A DNA stretch of 64,000 bases from Lysobacter sp. FW306-1B-D06B (GTDB taxonomy: Bacteria; Pseudomonadota; Gammaproteobacteria; Xanthomonadales; Xanthomonadaceae). The notes under the pieces were generated by a model, which saw only the letters and a program-made list of their open reading frames with translations, was not told where the DNA came from and searched no databases. Location of the stretch: positions 1,116,001 through 1,180,000 of the forward strand of contig NZ_CP151802.1 of assembly GCF_038446665.1 (NCBI RefSeq). Direction: 5' to 3'. How positions within the stretch are numbered: the stretch's first letter is position 1; each line of letters starts with the position of its first letter. The translations under genes were made by a program, and so were the position numbers. Positions 15,305-24,848 of the stretch are shown here, in pieces.

Positions 15305-16570
15305 TCAGAGGTCTCCGCTTGCCAGGAGTCGGAGGTATTCCAACGCGGCTCCCTTGGCTCCTGCCTGCCGGCGGGAGCGAAGCTCGTCGAGCTGGCTGGC
15401 GACGTCCGGAGCGCGCGTCGACGCCAAACCGAAATACGGGCTCAGCAGGATCTGGCCGGCGCTCTTGCCGTGGACACGCTCGGGAAGCATGCGCGAAACC
15501 GTGCCCGTCGTGGTGACCTCCAGCCGCTGCATGTTCTGGCGCTGCAATGAGCCGACCACCAGCGGGCTGTGTGTCGACACGATGAACTGGACGTTCGGCA
15601 ATGCGGCCGACAGCCTGGGCAACACCAGGCGCTGCCATTCGGGATGTTGGTGAAGGTCGATCTCGTCGATCAGGACAACCCCTTTGTTGTCGACCAGCTT
15701 GCGCCCCCTCGGTGCACCCATGCACAGGTGGAACAGCATGTCGCCGATCCAGCCGACATACGCACGAAAGCCATCCGACAAGGCGCGGAACGGGATATCC
15801 ACACCGGACACATCGAAAAGGTATTCCGGGCCGCTGGTCGTCTCGGTGGCCGTGGTATGCATCCGGCAGGCATCGGGAAGAAGGTGGTTGAGCAGCTGAA
15901 TGACCTGCTTGTGCCGTCCCGGGTTGCGTGCCGCGTAGGCCGGCAACCATGCCGAAAGGGGAATCAGGCTGTAGTGCTCTTCGAATAGGCTGGCCACGCG
16001 TTGGTACCGGGTCACCCGGGTTTGGCTGCGGGCGTCGAAGTCGACCTGGCGCCCATGCTCCACGCGTCGGGTCGCGCCGTAGCCCACCAGGAAGAACGCA
16101 CTGCTCTCCCGGGTGCTCTGCGTATCGAGAATGGCGGCTGCCTGTGCGCGTGGACGCAGCCACTGCAGGCGCTCGTTGTCGCCAACGCGGTCGATCTGCG
16201 CCTTCAATGAATGGATGCGCCCATTCCTGTTCATCGAGAGGTCCTGCGGGTCCACCCAAACCTTCGACTCGACTTGCGCCCGCTGCGGCATGCCGCGGGA
16301 GGCCGGCGCCTTCCTCGTCCTCGACTTGACGTTGGATTCGCGGCGGATGAAGCCGTCGGAAACGAATCCGGAGTTCCCTTCGAGCACAGGCGCCAGGACA
16401 CTCATGGCGATGGCGCGCAAGACCGTGGATTTTCCCGTGCCGTTGCTGCCCAGCAGCACGTTGACGTTCTTGAACTTGCTGTCCTTGGACGCGTGTTCCG
16501 TCGACATGAAGTCCAGTTCCGCCTTCTTGATGGAGCGAAGATCACGAATTTCCAGCGAACGGATGTGCAT
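15305..16570 (-). CDS. ptuA: ABC-like ATPase, PtuA-like
   Basis: The protein has 421 residues. The ATG at 16570 gives the standard 'MHIRSLEIRDLRSI' N-terminus of AAA-15/21 (OLD/RecF-like) ATPases. It has Walker A GSNGTGKST (41-49), an ABC-type signature near ALSDG (263-267), Walker B 'GVVLIDEIDLH' (297-307) and the switch His in STHSP (332-336). No TOPRIM domain follows, which separates it from OLD nucleases. It is paired with an HNH gene, as in Septu, and is the first gene of the operon. No reverse transcriptase of a retron lies nearby. Confidence 0.82.
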   Translation of the reverse strand: MHIRSLEIRDLRSIKKAELDFMSTEHASKDSKFKNVNVLLGSNGTGKSTVLRAIAMSVLAPVLEGNSGFVSDGFIRRESNVKSRTRKAPASRGMPQRAQVESKVWVDPQDLSMNRNGRIHSLKAQIDRVGDNERLQWLRPRAQAAAILDTQSTRESSAFFLVGYGATRRVEHGRQVDFDARSQTRVTRYQRVASLFEEHYSLIPLSAWLPAYAARNPGRHKQVIQLLNHLLPDACRMHTTATETTSGPEYLFDVSGVDIPFRALSDGFRAYVGWIGDMLFHLCMGAPRGRKLVDNKGVVLIDEIDLHQHPEWQRLVLPRLSAALPNVQFIVSTHSPLVVGSLQRQNMQRLEVTTTGTVSRMLPERVHGKSAGQILLSPYFGLASTRAPDVASQLDELRSRRQAGAKGAALEYLRLLASGDL

Positions 16571-16841
16571 GACGCCTCCATGCGAAAGGGAATGCGAAGC
16601 CAGAAGTGGAGCCGACTCCGGTGAGGGCGCGCCACCCGGACCACGGCGGGCATCGCGCTGACCTCCCTCCCCACTACGCGGAACCGCGAAGGCGAAGGAC
16701 AAGGCGTGTCCTTCGCCCGACTGGCCGGAGCGGCGGTGGGTGGGCATTAGGAGCGGTAAGACAATAACCGCGCGTGCGTCCCGTCCCTCGGAAGCTGGAG
16801 TTCCAGTACGCCCTGCGCCTGTCCCCGCGCTAGACCTTCAC

Positions 16842-17828
16842 CTAGTGAACGCGCCTCGCCCCAACTCCATGCGTCTTCCCCCGCCGCATGCGCCCCGCGC
16901 GATGGAGATGCTGGGACGGAAGCGCGCCATAGAGGCTGTGGTACTGCCGGGCGAGGCGGCCGAAGTCCCAGACGCCGAAGGCGCTGCAGATCGATGTCAC
17001 CGTCTCGCCGGCTACCGCGTAGCAGAGCGCTTCGTGGATCGCGTGGAGCCGTCTGATCATCAGGTAGCGATGAGGGGCCACGCCGCATTGCTCGATGAAC
17101 ACCGTGCGCAGCGTGCGGTCGGATACGCCGGCAACGCTGCACAGATCCTCCACGGTAGGCGCGCAATCCAGGCGCGATTCGATCAGCTCCAGGCAGCGCT
17201 CCATGATCCTGTGCCGTTGCATCGGCCTGCGTCCAACCTTCGGGGCATCGCGCGGGTCGCCCCTGTGCAGCATTTCGAAGATCGCGTCCAGCAGCTGCTG
17301 TGCGAGTGCGTTGCGTGAGGGTGTTCCGTCCAGAACGTCGGGATCGCGCGCCTCCACGGCACGCAAGCGTTGGGTCAGCGCGAACAGCCGCGCGATGGCC
17401 AGTGGCGTGGCCTGCAATACACGCGTCTGTGCGAGCAACGTCGCATCGTCGTGCTCGAATCCGACCCGATGCCGCACGGCGCTGAACGGCACCTGGAAAC
17501 CTGCCCAGAGCGTCGGCGCATCGGTGCGGAGAATGAACTCCTGCCCGGGACAGATCGAACCGAACCGCGCATTGGCAAGCTTGAGCCCGTTGAGCGCAAT
17601 CACGGTCGGCTCCGAGATTGGCAGATACAGCGAGTAACGGCCGGCCAGGCTCGTGCCGTGGAAGATGTTGCGGGCGCCGCCGCGGACCCAGACGATGGTG
17701 ACATCGCCCAGCGTGGTCATGCTCAGGCGCCACGCCCGGACGCTTCGGCCCGTCTGCAGGTAACGACCGCTGATCGCCGGAACCGCGGCCACGAACTCTT
17801 CGAACTCGCTGCTGGAAATCCGGAGCAT
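16842..17828 (-). CDS. AraC-family transcriptional regulator
   Basis: The protein has 328 residues from ATG 17828 (MLRISSSEFEEFVAAVPAI). The N-terminal two-thirds is a cupin-like sensing domain of the type found in ethanolamine/aromatic AraC regulators, and the C-terminal 100 residues carry two helix-turn-helices ('TVEDLCSVAGVSDRTLRTVF', 'SICSAFGVWDFGRLARQYHS'). It diverges from the collapsed sulfatase-like gene and the outer-membrane protein, its likely targets. A GTG at 17840 is an alternative start. Confidence 0.85.
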   Translation of the reverse strand: MLRISSSEFEEFVAAVPAISGRYLQTGRSVRAWRLSMTTLGDVTIVWVRGGARNIFHGTSLAGRYSLYLPISEPTVIALNGLKLANARFGSICPGQEFILRTDAPTLWAGFQVPFSAVRHRVGFEHDDATLLAQTRVLQATPLAIARLFALTQRLRAVEARDPDVLDGTPSRNALAQQLLDAIFEMLHRGDPRDAPKVGRRPMQRHRIMERCLELIESRLDCAPTVEDLCSVAGVSDRTLRTVFIEQCGVAPHRYLMIRRLHAIHEALCYAVAGETVTSICSAFGVWDFGRLARQYHSLYGALPSQHLHRAGRMRRGKTHGVGARRVH

Positions 17829-18060
17829 CGCGACCTCGACGGTGCTGAGATATTTCCGATTTGACGTAGCGAAGCGGCCCTGCGCGATCAACTCTAGTCG
17901 CACGCTCCAGGACCGTCCAGCGCGATGGGAGGGCCTGGCGAAAGCCTCTGCGGCATCGCCCGAACGCATCGCGGACGTGCGCTCGCGAACCCCGTTGTAC
18001 GGCGATCACCGGATTGTCACGAACGTGAACGCGCCGCCTCCACCCTGACGGAGCTTCCAG

Positions 18061-18764
18061 ATGAAGGCACTGTTCGCTACTTCCTTGCTGGTGCTCGTCG
18101 CAGGTTCGTCCTCGGCGTGGGGACAGCAACCTCCCGAGTCGGGCCATGCCGCGGCGCAGGCCGCCCTCACGCACTTCCATCCCGAGGGCAAGCCTCCGTC
18201 ACGCTTCACCGTCGAACTGCGCAACGGCGTGCGGAAGGCGTTGCCGTTCGAGGACAAGCGCGATTTCGAAGAGAACAAGAAGGGGCTCATCGCGGTGCCA
18301 CCGTTCAAGCAGATCATGGCCGACGCCGGCAACGTGGCGTGGGACATGGACAGCTACAGCTGGCTGTTGCAGGACAAGGATTTCGAGAGCATCCATCCGT
18401 CGCTGCAACGCCAGGCCATCCTCAACATGGCCTACGGCCTGTACGAAGTGCTGCCGGACCGCATCTACCAGGTGCGCGGCTTCGACCTGGCCAACGTCAC
18501 CTTCATCAAGGGCAACACCGGCTGGATCGTGTTCGATCCCGCCACGGCCGCCGCAACCGCGCGCGCGACGCTGCGGACCTGGAGAAGCAGGGGCTGGCCC
18601 GGTTCAGCGGAAATCGCAAGCCGATCGAGCAGCTGGGTGGCATCCTGGTGCAGTTCACGCCCGACTTCGCCGTTTTCCCGGGCACGCGCAATGCGCAGCC
18701 GACACCGGCGACGACGAAGCCGTTCCAGATGGTGATCCAGCCGGGCATGACGAATGCCGATTGA
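18061..18764 (+). pseudogene. Collapsed alkylsulfatase-like gene
   Basis: The first part encodes a signal peptide (MKALFATSLLVLVAGSSSAWG) and then the N-terminus of an SdsA1-type alkylsulfatase: 'RKALPFEDKRDFEENKKGL', 'YEVLPDRIYQVRGFDLANV' and 'FIKGNTGWIVFDPATAAAT'. The whole metallo-beta-lactamase core with its HxHxDH zinc site is missing. Near 18570 the frame shifts, and another frame continues with 'LEKQGLARFSGNRKPIEQLG' and 'VQFTPDFAVFPGTRN', ending at 18764; this may be the original C-terminal region, though the match is weak. A large internal deletion with frameshift is the simplest reading. It cannot be catalytically active. Confidence 0.7.
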
Positions 18765-18800
18765 TGTGGCCATGCAAAAAGCAATGCGAGGAGGTGATGC

Positions 18801-19547
18801 ATGAAGCTTCTTCTCTCCATCACGGCGAGCGCGACCGCCCTGTGCCTGTGCATGCCCGCACGGGCGCAGGACGTCGAAGCCCGCGACTCGTGGAAGCAGA
18901 CGGTCTACATCTACGCCATGGGCGCGGCGATCGAAGGCGATGCGCAGATCGGCATCCTGCCGCCGCTGAGCGTGGAGCTCGACAAGTCCGATGTGCTCGA
19001 CGCATTGCGGATGGGCGGCATGGTGGCCTACCGGATCGATAACGGCCTGTGGTCGTTCAGCACCGACGTCACGTACATGGATCTGGGCTGGCGCGCGTCC
19101 GGCCCGCGCGGAAACGTGGGCGGAAGCCTGTACCTGGATCAGCTCACGGTGATGGCGACGGGCGGATACCGCTTCGCGCCTTACGCCGAAGTACTGCTGT
19201 CGGCGGCCTACTTCGACCTGGATTCGGAGTTGAACGTGCGCGTGCTGCAACAGACGGCGCAGGCGAGGCGCGGCGCAAGCTGGACGGACGGGTTGATCGG
19301 CATGCGCGCCTCGTTCCCGATCGGCGAGAAGTGGAGCTACAACGTGCGCGGCGACATCGGCGGCGGCGGTTCGGACCTGACCTGGCATTTCCTGACCACG
19401 TTCCGTCGCGGCGTGAACGACCGCTTCGACTGGTACTTCGGTTACCGCGTCCTGTCCTACGACTACAGCGAGGGACAGGGCCGCACGTTCCAGCACTACG
19501 AGCTCATGCAGCACGGACCGCTGATCGGCGTGGCCATCTCCTTCTGA
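18801..19547 (+). CDS. Outer-membrane beta-barrel protein
   Basis: The protein has 248 residues. A signal peptide (MKLLLSITASATALCLCMPARAQ) is followed by alternating amphipathic strands with aromatic ends ('WKQTVYIYAMGAAIEGDAQI', 'WSFSTDVTYMDLGW', 'YNVRGDIGGGGSDLTWHFL', 'DWYFGYRVLSYDYSEGQG') and the terminal Phe of outer-membrane proteins. A strong GAGGAGG site lies before ATG 18801. It follows the collapsed sulfatase and may once have served uptake of its substrate; this is inference. Confidence 0.75.
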   Translation: MKLLLSITASATALCLCMPARAQDVEARDSWKQTVYIYAMGAAIEGDAQIGILPPLSVELDKSDVLDALRMGGMVAYRIDNGLWSFSTDVTYMDLGWRASGPRGNVGGSLYLDQLTVMATGGYRFAPYAEVLLSAAYFDLDSELNVRVLQQTAQARRGASWTDGLIGMRASFPIGEKWSYNVRGDIGGGGSDLTWHFLTTFRRGVNDRFDWYFGYRVLSYDYSEGQGRTFQHYELMQHGPLIGVAISF

Positions 19548-19635
19548 GCGCCCGCGCATTGGAAGCAATGCAGACGACGCATGCCGCGCGGCCCGATCGT
19601 GCCGCGTGTCTCTTCACGTGCTCCCTGAAGCCCTC

Positions 19636-20055
19636 ATGCCCGGATCCCGCAAGCGGCTTGGTCAGGACGACGGCGCGGTCACCGCGCGACGCGGGCGTCC
19701 GGCGCTGGATCGCCAGGCCTTGTCGTGGGCGATGGCGCAAATCGACGCCACCGACGGGCGCTCGTTACGCGTGAGCGAGATCTGCGCGGACGCGGGCGTC
19801 AGCCAGCGCACGATGCGCTCGGCGTTCCAGTCGACGCTGGGCATGTCGCCGAGTCGGTACATCCGCATGCGACGGCTGCACCTGGTCCGCGCCGCGTTGT
19901 TCTCCGCGATGTCCGGGCACACCACCATCGCCACGATCGGACAGCGGTTCGGGTTTCGCGATCCGGGCCGCATGGCGGCCGAATACCATGCGCTCTTCGG
20001 CGAGTACCCGCACGAGACGCTCAGGCGTGGCGAGCACGTGGCGCGTTGCGGGTAG
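19636..20055 (+). CDS. Short AraC-type regulator (DNA-binding domain only)
   Basis: The protein has 139 residues from ATG 19636, or 149 from GTG 19606. Almost the whole protein is the two-HTH AraC domain: 'RVSEICADAGVSQRTMRSAF', then 'TIATIGQRFGFRDPGRMAAEYHALFG'. Its last helix resembles that of the larger AraC regulator at 16842-17828, so the two may be paralogs. The absence of a sensing domain suggests either constitutive binding or that it is the surviving half of a full-length regulator. Confidence 0.7.
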   Translation: MPGSRKRLGQDDGAVTARRGRPALDRQALSWAMAQIDATDGRSLRVSEICADAGVSQRTMRSAFQSTLGMSPSRYIRMRRLHLVRAALFSAMSGHTTIATIGQRFGFRDPGRMAAEYHALFGEYPHETLRRGEHVARCG

Positions 20056-20064
20056 GCGCGCGGC

Positions 20065-20532
20065 CTAACCGCCGTCACTTCGTTCGACGATGTCCGCCTC
20101 GCGCAGCTCGCGCTTGGCGTCGCGCAGCGAGCGGCCATCGAGCGGGCGGATCGAATCGATGCGGCAGGTGCCGCTGCCTACCGCCACCAGCCCGGTGGCC
20201 GTTCGCGGCATCACCGCATCGACGCGCGCGGTGACCTGGCCGCCACGGTTGGTGATGGCGATGCCCGAGGCGGACGACATCGCGGGGCAGCGATTCACGA
20301 GTTCCAGCAGGTGCCCGCGGCTGGCACTGGACCAGACCGCCAGTGCCTGATCGCCCAGCGGCGTCCAGTTCTGGGTGCCCGTCATCCGCTCCAGGCGGAA
20401 CGACGGCACCGGCGCACCGGCGTGCTCGCGATAGAGCGCCAATCGCTCCTGCGTGTCCAGCGTGGGCGAGGTGGCGCATCCGGCCGCCAGGGCCGCTGCG
20501 ATTGCGAGAAGCAAGGGAGCGGTGTAGCGCAT
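20065..20532 (-). CDS. DUF6491-like lipoprotein
   Basis: The protein has 155 residues. The N-terminus 'MRYTAPLLLAIAAALAAGCATS' is a clear lipoprotein signal with lipobox Cys. The rest resembles the DUF6491 family common in Xanthomonadaceae: 'YREHAGAPVPSFRLERM', 'NWTPLGDQALAVW', 'CRIDSIRPLD'. It would be anchored to a membrane facing the periplasm. No function is known. It is convergent with the short AraC gene, 9 bases apart. Confidence 0.7.
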   Translation of the reverse strand: MRYTAPLLLAIAAALAAGCATSPTLDTQERLALYREHAGAPVPSFRLERMTGTQNWTPLGDQALAVWSSASRGHLLELVNRCPAMSSASGIAITNRGGQVTARVDAVMPRTATGLVAVGSGTCRIDSIRPLDGRSLRDAKRELREADIVERSDGG

Positions 20533-20860
20533 GTCGTTTGCCGTCGGTCGGTGATGGAGCCCGTCGCATCGCGTCGCACGCAGGCCCGTTGCGGTGCGAC
20601 GCGGAGGTTCGACCAGTGGACCTGTCGAACGAGCGCGTGGAATACGACGGCTGCGGTGAAGCGAAAGTGAAACGTGCCCGCTGCCGCAGTGCGGCGGCCT
20701 ACCGCAACGCGCATCCACATGCGGTGAGCATGCAGTGAAGTCGGCGTGACACATATCGCGTTTAAACCGCGATGAACGGCAGAACCCTTCTCGCCATCTT
20801 CACGAACACGTTACGCAACTTGAAGCATGGTTCGCCGACGTGCACAGGACCGTGAGCGAC
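20533..20860. promoter_or_regulatory. Divergent intergenic region before arcD
   Basis: No gene is supported in these 328 bases between the lipoprotein gene and arcD. It contains a palindrome ATCGCG-TTTAAAC-CGCGAT at 20756-20774, a candidate operator about 90 bases before arcD. I looked for an FNR/ANR box (TTGAT-N4-ATCAA), usual for arginine deiminase operons, and did not see one. Confidence 0.4.
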
Positions 20861-22285
20861 ATGGCGACGTCCGAACCCAGAATGTCACGCATGCAGCTGA
20901 CCGCGATGGTGGTCGGCGGAATGGTGGGGGCGGGCATCTTCTCGCTGCCTCGCACTTTCGCGAACGCGACCGGACCCTTCGGCGCGATCATCGCCTGGCT
21001 CATCGCCGGCACCGGCATGTACATGCTGGCGCGCGTGTTCCAGTTCCTCGCCGAACGCAAGCCCCACCTCGACGCGGGCGTGTTCGCCTACGCGAAGGAA
21101 GGCTTCGGCGATTACCCGGGCTTCCTCTCCGCGTTCGGCTACTGGATCGGCAGCTGCATCGGCAACGTGTCGTACTGGGTGCTGATCAAGTCGACGCTGG
21201 GCGCGTTCTTCCCCGTCTTCGGCGACGGCAACACGGTGGTGGCGATCGTCGTCGCCTCGGTCGGCATCTGGCTGTTCCACTTCATGATCCTGCGCGGCGT
21301 GCAGCAGGCCGCCTTCATCAACCAGATCGTCACGGTGGCCAAGATCATCCCGATTCTGGTCTTCATCGCGATCCTGGCGTTCGCGTTCAAGATGGACCTG
21401 TTCCAGCTGAACTTCTACGGCGGCGGGCTGGAAGGCGGCGTCTTCGACCAGGTGCGCGCGACGATGCTGGTGACGGTCTTCGTCTTCCTCGGCATCGAAG
21501 GCGCGAGCGTGTACTCGCGCTACGCCAAGAAGCGCGAGGACGTGGGCGCGGCGACCATCACCGGCTTCATCTCGGTGACCACCCTGATGGTGCTGGTGAC
21601 GCTGCTTCCCTACGCGGTGCTGCCGCGCGTCGATGTCGCCGGCATGCGCCAGCCGTCGATGGCGACGGTCCTGGAGGCGGTGGTCGGCCCGTGGGGCGCG
21701 ATCTTCGTCAGCATCGGCCTTCTGATCTCGGTGCTGGGCGCGTACCTGGCGTGGTCGCTGATCTGCGCGGAGGTCATGTTCACGGCCGCCAGGACCCGCG
21801 ACATGCCCCGCGTGTTCGCGAAGGAAAACGCCAACAAGGTGCCCGTGGCCGCATTGTGGGCGACCAGCATCGTGATCCAGGTCATCGTGATCACCACCTA
21901 CTGGTCGCGCGACGCGTTCAGCCTGATGTTGAACCTCACCAGTGCGATGGCGTTGATTCCGTTCCTGCTGGTGGCCGGCTACGGCCTGATGCTGACGCGC
22001 CGGGGCGAGACCTACGAGACCGACCCCGGCGACCGCAAGCGCGATCTCATCATCGCCGCCGTCGCCACGGTCTACACCATCTTCCTGCTCTACGCGGGCG
22101 GCATGAAGTTCATCGTGCTCTCGGCGGTGCTCTATGCACCGGGCACGGCGCTGTACGTGTGGGCGCGGCGCGAGCAGGGACTTCCGGTCTTCTCGCGCAC
22201 CTCCGACTGGATCATCTTCGTTCTGGCCGCGATCGGCGCCATCGTGGGCGTGTGGTGGCTGGTCACCGGTTACATCACCATCTAG
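20861..22285 (+). CDS. arcD: Arginine/ornithine antiporter
   Basis: The protein has 474 residues with about 12-13 membrane segments and the APC-family start '[20 protein letters not shown]'. Other features such as '[19 protein letters not shown]' and '[19 protein letters not shown]' match ArcD/LysI-type basic amino acid exchangers. It would import arginine in exchange for ornithine or another product. ATG 20861 is used; GTG 20840 would add seven residues. It is followed after 17 bases by arcA, which supports the substrate. Confidence 0.85.
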   Translation: MATSEPRMSRMQLTAMVVGGMVGAGIFSLPRTFANATGPFGAIIAWLIAGTGMYMLARVFQFLAERKPHLDAGVFAYAKEGFGDYPGFLSAFGYWIGSCIGNVSYWVLIKSTLGAFFPVFGDGNTVVAIVVASVGIWLFHFMILRGVQQAAFINQIVTVAKIIPILVFIAILAFAFKMDLFQLNFYGGGLEGGVFDQVRATMLVTVFVFLGIEGASVYSRYAKKREDVGAATITGFISVTTLMVLVTLLPYAVLPRVDVAGMRQPSMATVLEAVVGPWGAIFVSIGLLISVLGAYLAWSLICAEVMFTAARTRDMPRVFAKENANKVPVAALWATSIVIQVIVITTYWSRDAFSLMLNLTSAMALIPFLLVAGYGLMLTRRGETYETDPGDRKRDLIIAAVATVYTIFLLYAGGMKFIVLSAVLYAPGTALYVWARREQGLPVFSRTSDWIIFVLAAIGAIVGVWWLVTGYITI

Positions 22286-22302
22286 CAAGCAGGAGCAGGT
22301 TC

Positions 22303-23556
22303 ATGGCGACGGCATCGGATGGAAAGTTCGGCGTCTATTCCGAAGTAGGGACGCTGCGCAAGGTCATGGTGTGTTCGCCCGGGCGCGCCCACCAGCGGCT
22401 CACGCCGACCAATTGCGATCGGCTGCTGTTCGACGACGTGCTGTGGGTGGAGAACGCAAAGCGCGACCACTTCGACTTCGTCAACAAGATGCGCGACCGC
22501 GGCATCGACGTGGTGGAGATGCACAACCTGCTCGCCGAGACGGTGGAGATACCGGAAGCGAAGAAGTGGATCCTCGACAACCAGGTCGTGCCGGACCAGG
22601 TCGGGCTGGGCTTCATCGACGAACTGCGCAGCTATCTCGAGGGCCTGTCTCCGCGCGATCTGGCCGAAACGCTCATCGGCGGCCTGTCGACCGAGGAGTT
22701 CCCCGAGAAGATCGGCGGCGAGGCGCTCAAGGTCGTGCAGGAGGCGGCGGGCGAAGCCGAGTACCTGCTGCAGCCGCTGCCCAACACGCTCTACACGCGC
22801 GACACCACGTGCTGGATCTACGGCGGCGTGACGCTGAATCCGTTGTACTGGCCGGCGCGCCACGAGGAAACCATCCTCACCACGTCCATCTACAAGTTCC
22901 ATCCGGACTTCGCCGGCAAGGTCAACGTGTGGTGGGGCGATCCGACCAAGGACCACGGCCTGGCGACGCTGGAAGGCGGCGACGTGATGCCGATCGGCAA
23001 GGGCAACGTGCTCATCGGCATGAGCGAGCGCACCTCGCGTCAGGCGATCAGCCAGTTGGCCGCGTCCTTGTTCGAAAAGAAGGCGGCCGAACGCGTGATC
23101 GTGGCGGTCATTCCGAAGATGCGCACGGCCATGCATCTGGACACGGTGTTCACCTTCGCCGATCGCGACCTGTGCCTGCTGGCACCGGAGTTCATCAACC
23201 AGGTCCGCACCTTCTCGTATCGCCCGAGCAGCCATCCCAGCGGCGTGGAACTGCACCGCGAGGAGAAGCCGTTCGTCGACGTCGTCGGCGAGGCGCTGGG
23301 CCTGAAGAAGCTGCGCGTGGTCGAAACCGGCGGCACGGCCTATCAGCAGGAGCGCACGCAGTGGGACAGCGGCGCGAACCTGGTGTGCGCCTCGCCCGGC
23401 GTGGTCTATGCGTACGATCGCAACACCTATACGAACACGCAGCTGCGCAAGCAGGGGGTCGAGGTCATCACCATCGTCGGCGCCGAACTCGGCCGCGGAC
23501 GCGGCGGTGGCCACTGCATGACGTGTCCGATCATCCGCGACGCGGTGGATTTCTAG
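22303..23556 (+). CDS. arcA: Arginine deiminase
   Basis: The protein has 417 residues. It hydrolyses arginine to citrulline and ammonia. Catalytic features are present: Asp in '[11 protein letters not shown]', Glu/Asp in 'EGGDV', His and Asp in '[10 protein letters not shown]', Arg in 'GRGRGG', and nucleophile Cys405 in 'GGHCMTCP'. AGGAGCAGG precedes ATG 22303. It forms a pair with arcD, but arcB (ornithine transcarbamylase) and arcC (carbamate kinase) are absent here. The local pathway therefore ends at citrulline unless these enzymes are encoded elsewhere. Confidence 0.92.
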   Translation: MATASDGKFGVYSEVGTLRKVMVCSPGRAHQRLTPTNCDRLLFDDVLWVENAKRDHFDFVNKMRDRGIDVVEMHNLLAETVEIPEAKKWILDNQVVPDQVGLGFIDELRSYLEGLSPRDLAETLIGGLSTEEFPEKIGGEALKVVQEAAGEAEYLLQPLPNTLYTRDTTCWIYGGVTLNPLYWPARHEETILTTSIYKFHPDFAGKVNVWWGDPTKDHGLATLEGGDVMPIGKGNVLIGMSERTSRQAISQLAASLFEKKAAERVIVAVIPKMRTAMHLDTVFTFADRDLCLLAPEFINQVRTFSYRPSSHPSGVELHREEKPFVDVVGEALGLKKLRVVETGGTAYQQERTQWDSGANLVCASPGVVYAYDRNTYTNTQLRKQGVEVITIVGAELGRGRGGGHCMTCPIIRDAVDF

Positions 23557-23744
23557 GTCCGGGCAATCGCGGTTCGCGACGACCGGCCGGATCGAAGGCG
23601 CGCCCGGGAAGCAGATCCGGACCCGGGCCGGCGCTTGCGTTGCAGTCGCGCGGACACCGGCTCCGTGCGTTATCCCGGCCGTCCGGTGCGCCCGGACCAG
23701 GGGGGATGAAATCCGGTCCGGTACATCGATAGGGAGTCGAGCCA

Positions 23745-24848
23745 GTGCCTTCCATCCGCGTCCTCCGGTGTTGCTTCCACTGGCGCATGGTCGCCGCGGG
23801 TTGCGTGCTCGTCCTTCTTGCCGCCTGCGGGCGCGGCAGCGACGAGCAAACGCAGGAAGTGCGGCCCGTCCGCGTGATGGTCACCGACAAGCGCATGAGC
23901 GGCGACACGGTATCGCTGGTCGGCAGCGTGCAGGCCGAAAGCGAGGCCAACCTGTCGTTCCGCATTTCCGGCCGCGTGACCGAACGGCGGGTCGGCGTGG
24001 GCGATCGCGTGCAGCGCGGGCAGGTGATCGCGCGACTGGACACGCAGGACGAAGAGATCGGCGTGCAGGCTGCACGTGCGCAGCTCAGCGCGGCGCAGGC
24101 GCAGGCGGTGGAGGCCGACAACAATTTCGTCCGGATGCGCGGACTGGTGGCGCAGGACGCGGTGTCGCGGGCGCTGTTCGACCAGGCGCAAGCCAGTCGC
24201 CGCGCCACGCAATCGCAGGTCGAATCGGCGCAGGCGCAGCTCAACCTCGCCAGCAACCGCTTGAGCTACACGCGCATCGCATCGGATGTTGCGGGCGTGG
24301 TGACCGCCGTCGGCGCCGAACCCGGTGAGGTGGTAGGCGCAGGCCAGATGATCGCGCAGGTCGCGCGCGAAGGCGGGCGCGATGCCGTCTTCGACGTGCC
24401 CGCGGCGGTGAAGGACAGCGCGCCCGACAACCCGCGCATCACCGTCATGCTCACCGCAGATCCACGCATCACCGCGCAGGGCCGCATCCGTGAAGTCGCG
24501 CCGCGCGCCGATCCGGTGACCAACACGTTCCGCATCAACGTCGGCCTGATCGATCCGCCCGCCGCGATGCGCCTGGGCAGCACCGTGACCGGACGCATGA
24601 AGCTGGATTCCGTGCTCGGCATCGAAGTGCCGGCCGCGGCGGTGATCCGCTCCGGACGCAAGGCCGCGGTGTGGGTCGTCGACCCGAAGGCGCACACGGT
24701 GTCGACGCGCGAGATCGGCATCCAGTCGTCCAGCCCCTCGGCGATGATGGTGGCCTCGGGCCTGAACCAGGGCGACATCGTGGTGACCGCCGGCGTGCAG
24801 GCGCTGCGCCCCGGCCAGAAGGTTCGCCTCATCGAGGCGAAGCCGTGA
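23745..24848 (+). CDS. RND efflux adaptor lipoprotein
   Basis: The protein has 367 residues and begins at GTG 23745 after AGGGAG. A lipobox (VLVLLAACG) lipidates the N-terminus. Then come a lipoyl half-motif ('ISGRVTERRVGVGDRVQRGQ'), an alpha-helical hairpin (about 110-165), the second lipoyl half ('IASDVAGVVTAVGAEPGEVV') and beta-barrel and membrane-proximal domains. It links the inner-membrane pump to an outer-membrane channel. It overlaps the pump gene by GTGA, so expression is coupled. Confidence 0.9.
   Translation: MPSIRVLRCCFHWRMVAAGCVLVLLAACGRGSDEQTQEVRPVRVMVTDKRMSGDTVSLVGSVQAESEANLSFRISGRVTERRVGVGDRVQRGQVIARLDTQDEEIGVQAARAQLSAAQAQAVEADNNFVRMRGLVAQDAVSRALFDQAQASRRATQSQVESAQAQLNLASNRLSYTRIASDVAGVVTAVGAEPGEVVGAGQMIAQVAREGGRDAVFDVPAAVKDSAPDNPRITVMLTADPRITAQGRIREVAPRADPVTNTFRINVGLIDPPAAMRLGSTVTGRMKLDSVLGIEVPAAAVIRSGRKAAVWVVDPKAHTVSTREIGIQSSSPSAMMVASGLNQGDIVVTAGVQALRPGQKVRLIEAKP

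Noticed and set aside
13806..16570. Retron with associated HNH/ATPase effectors
   Set aside because: No reverse transcriptase or msr/msd-like inverted repeats were seen beside the operon.
20827..23556. Apparent 909-residue protein spanning arcD and arcA
   Set aside because: The first half is out of frame with arcD, and the real arcA start with AGGAGCAGG lies at 22303.
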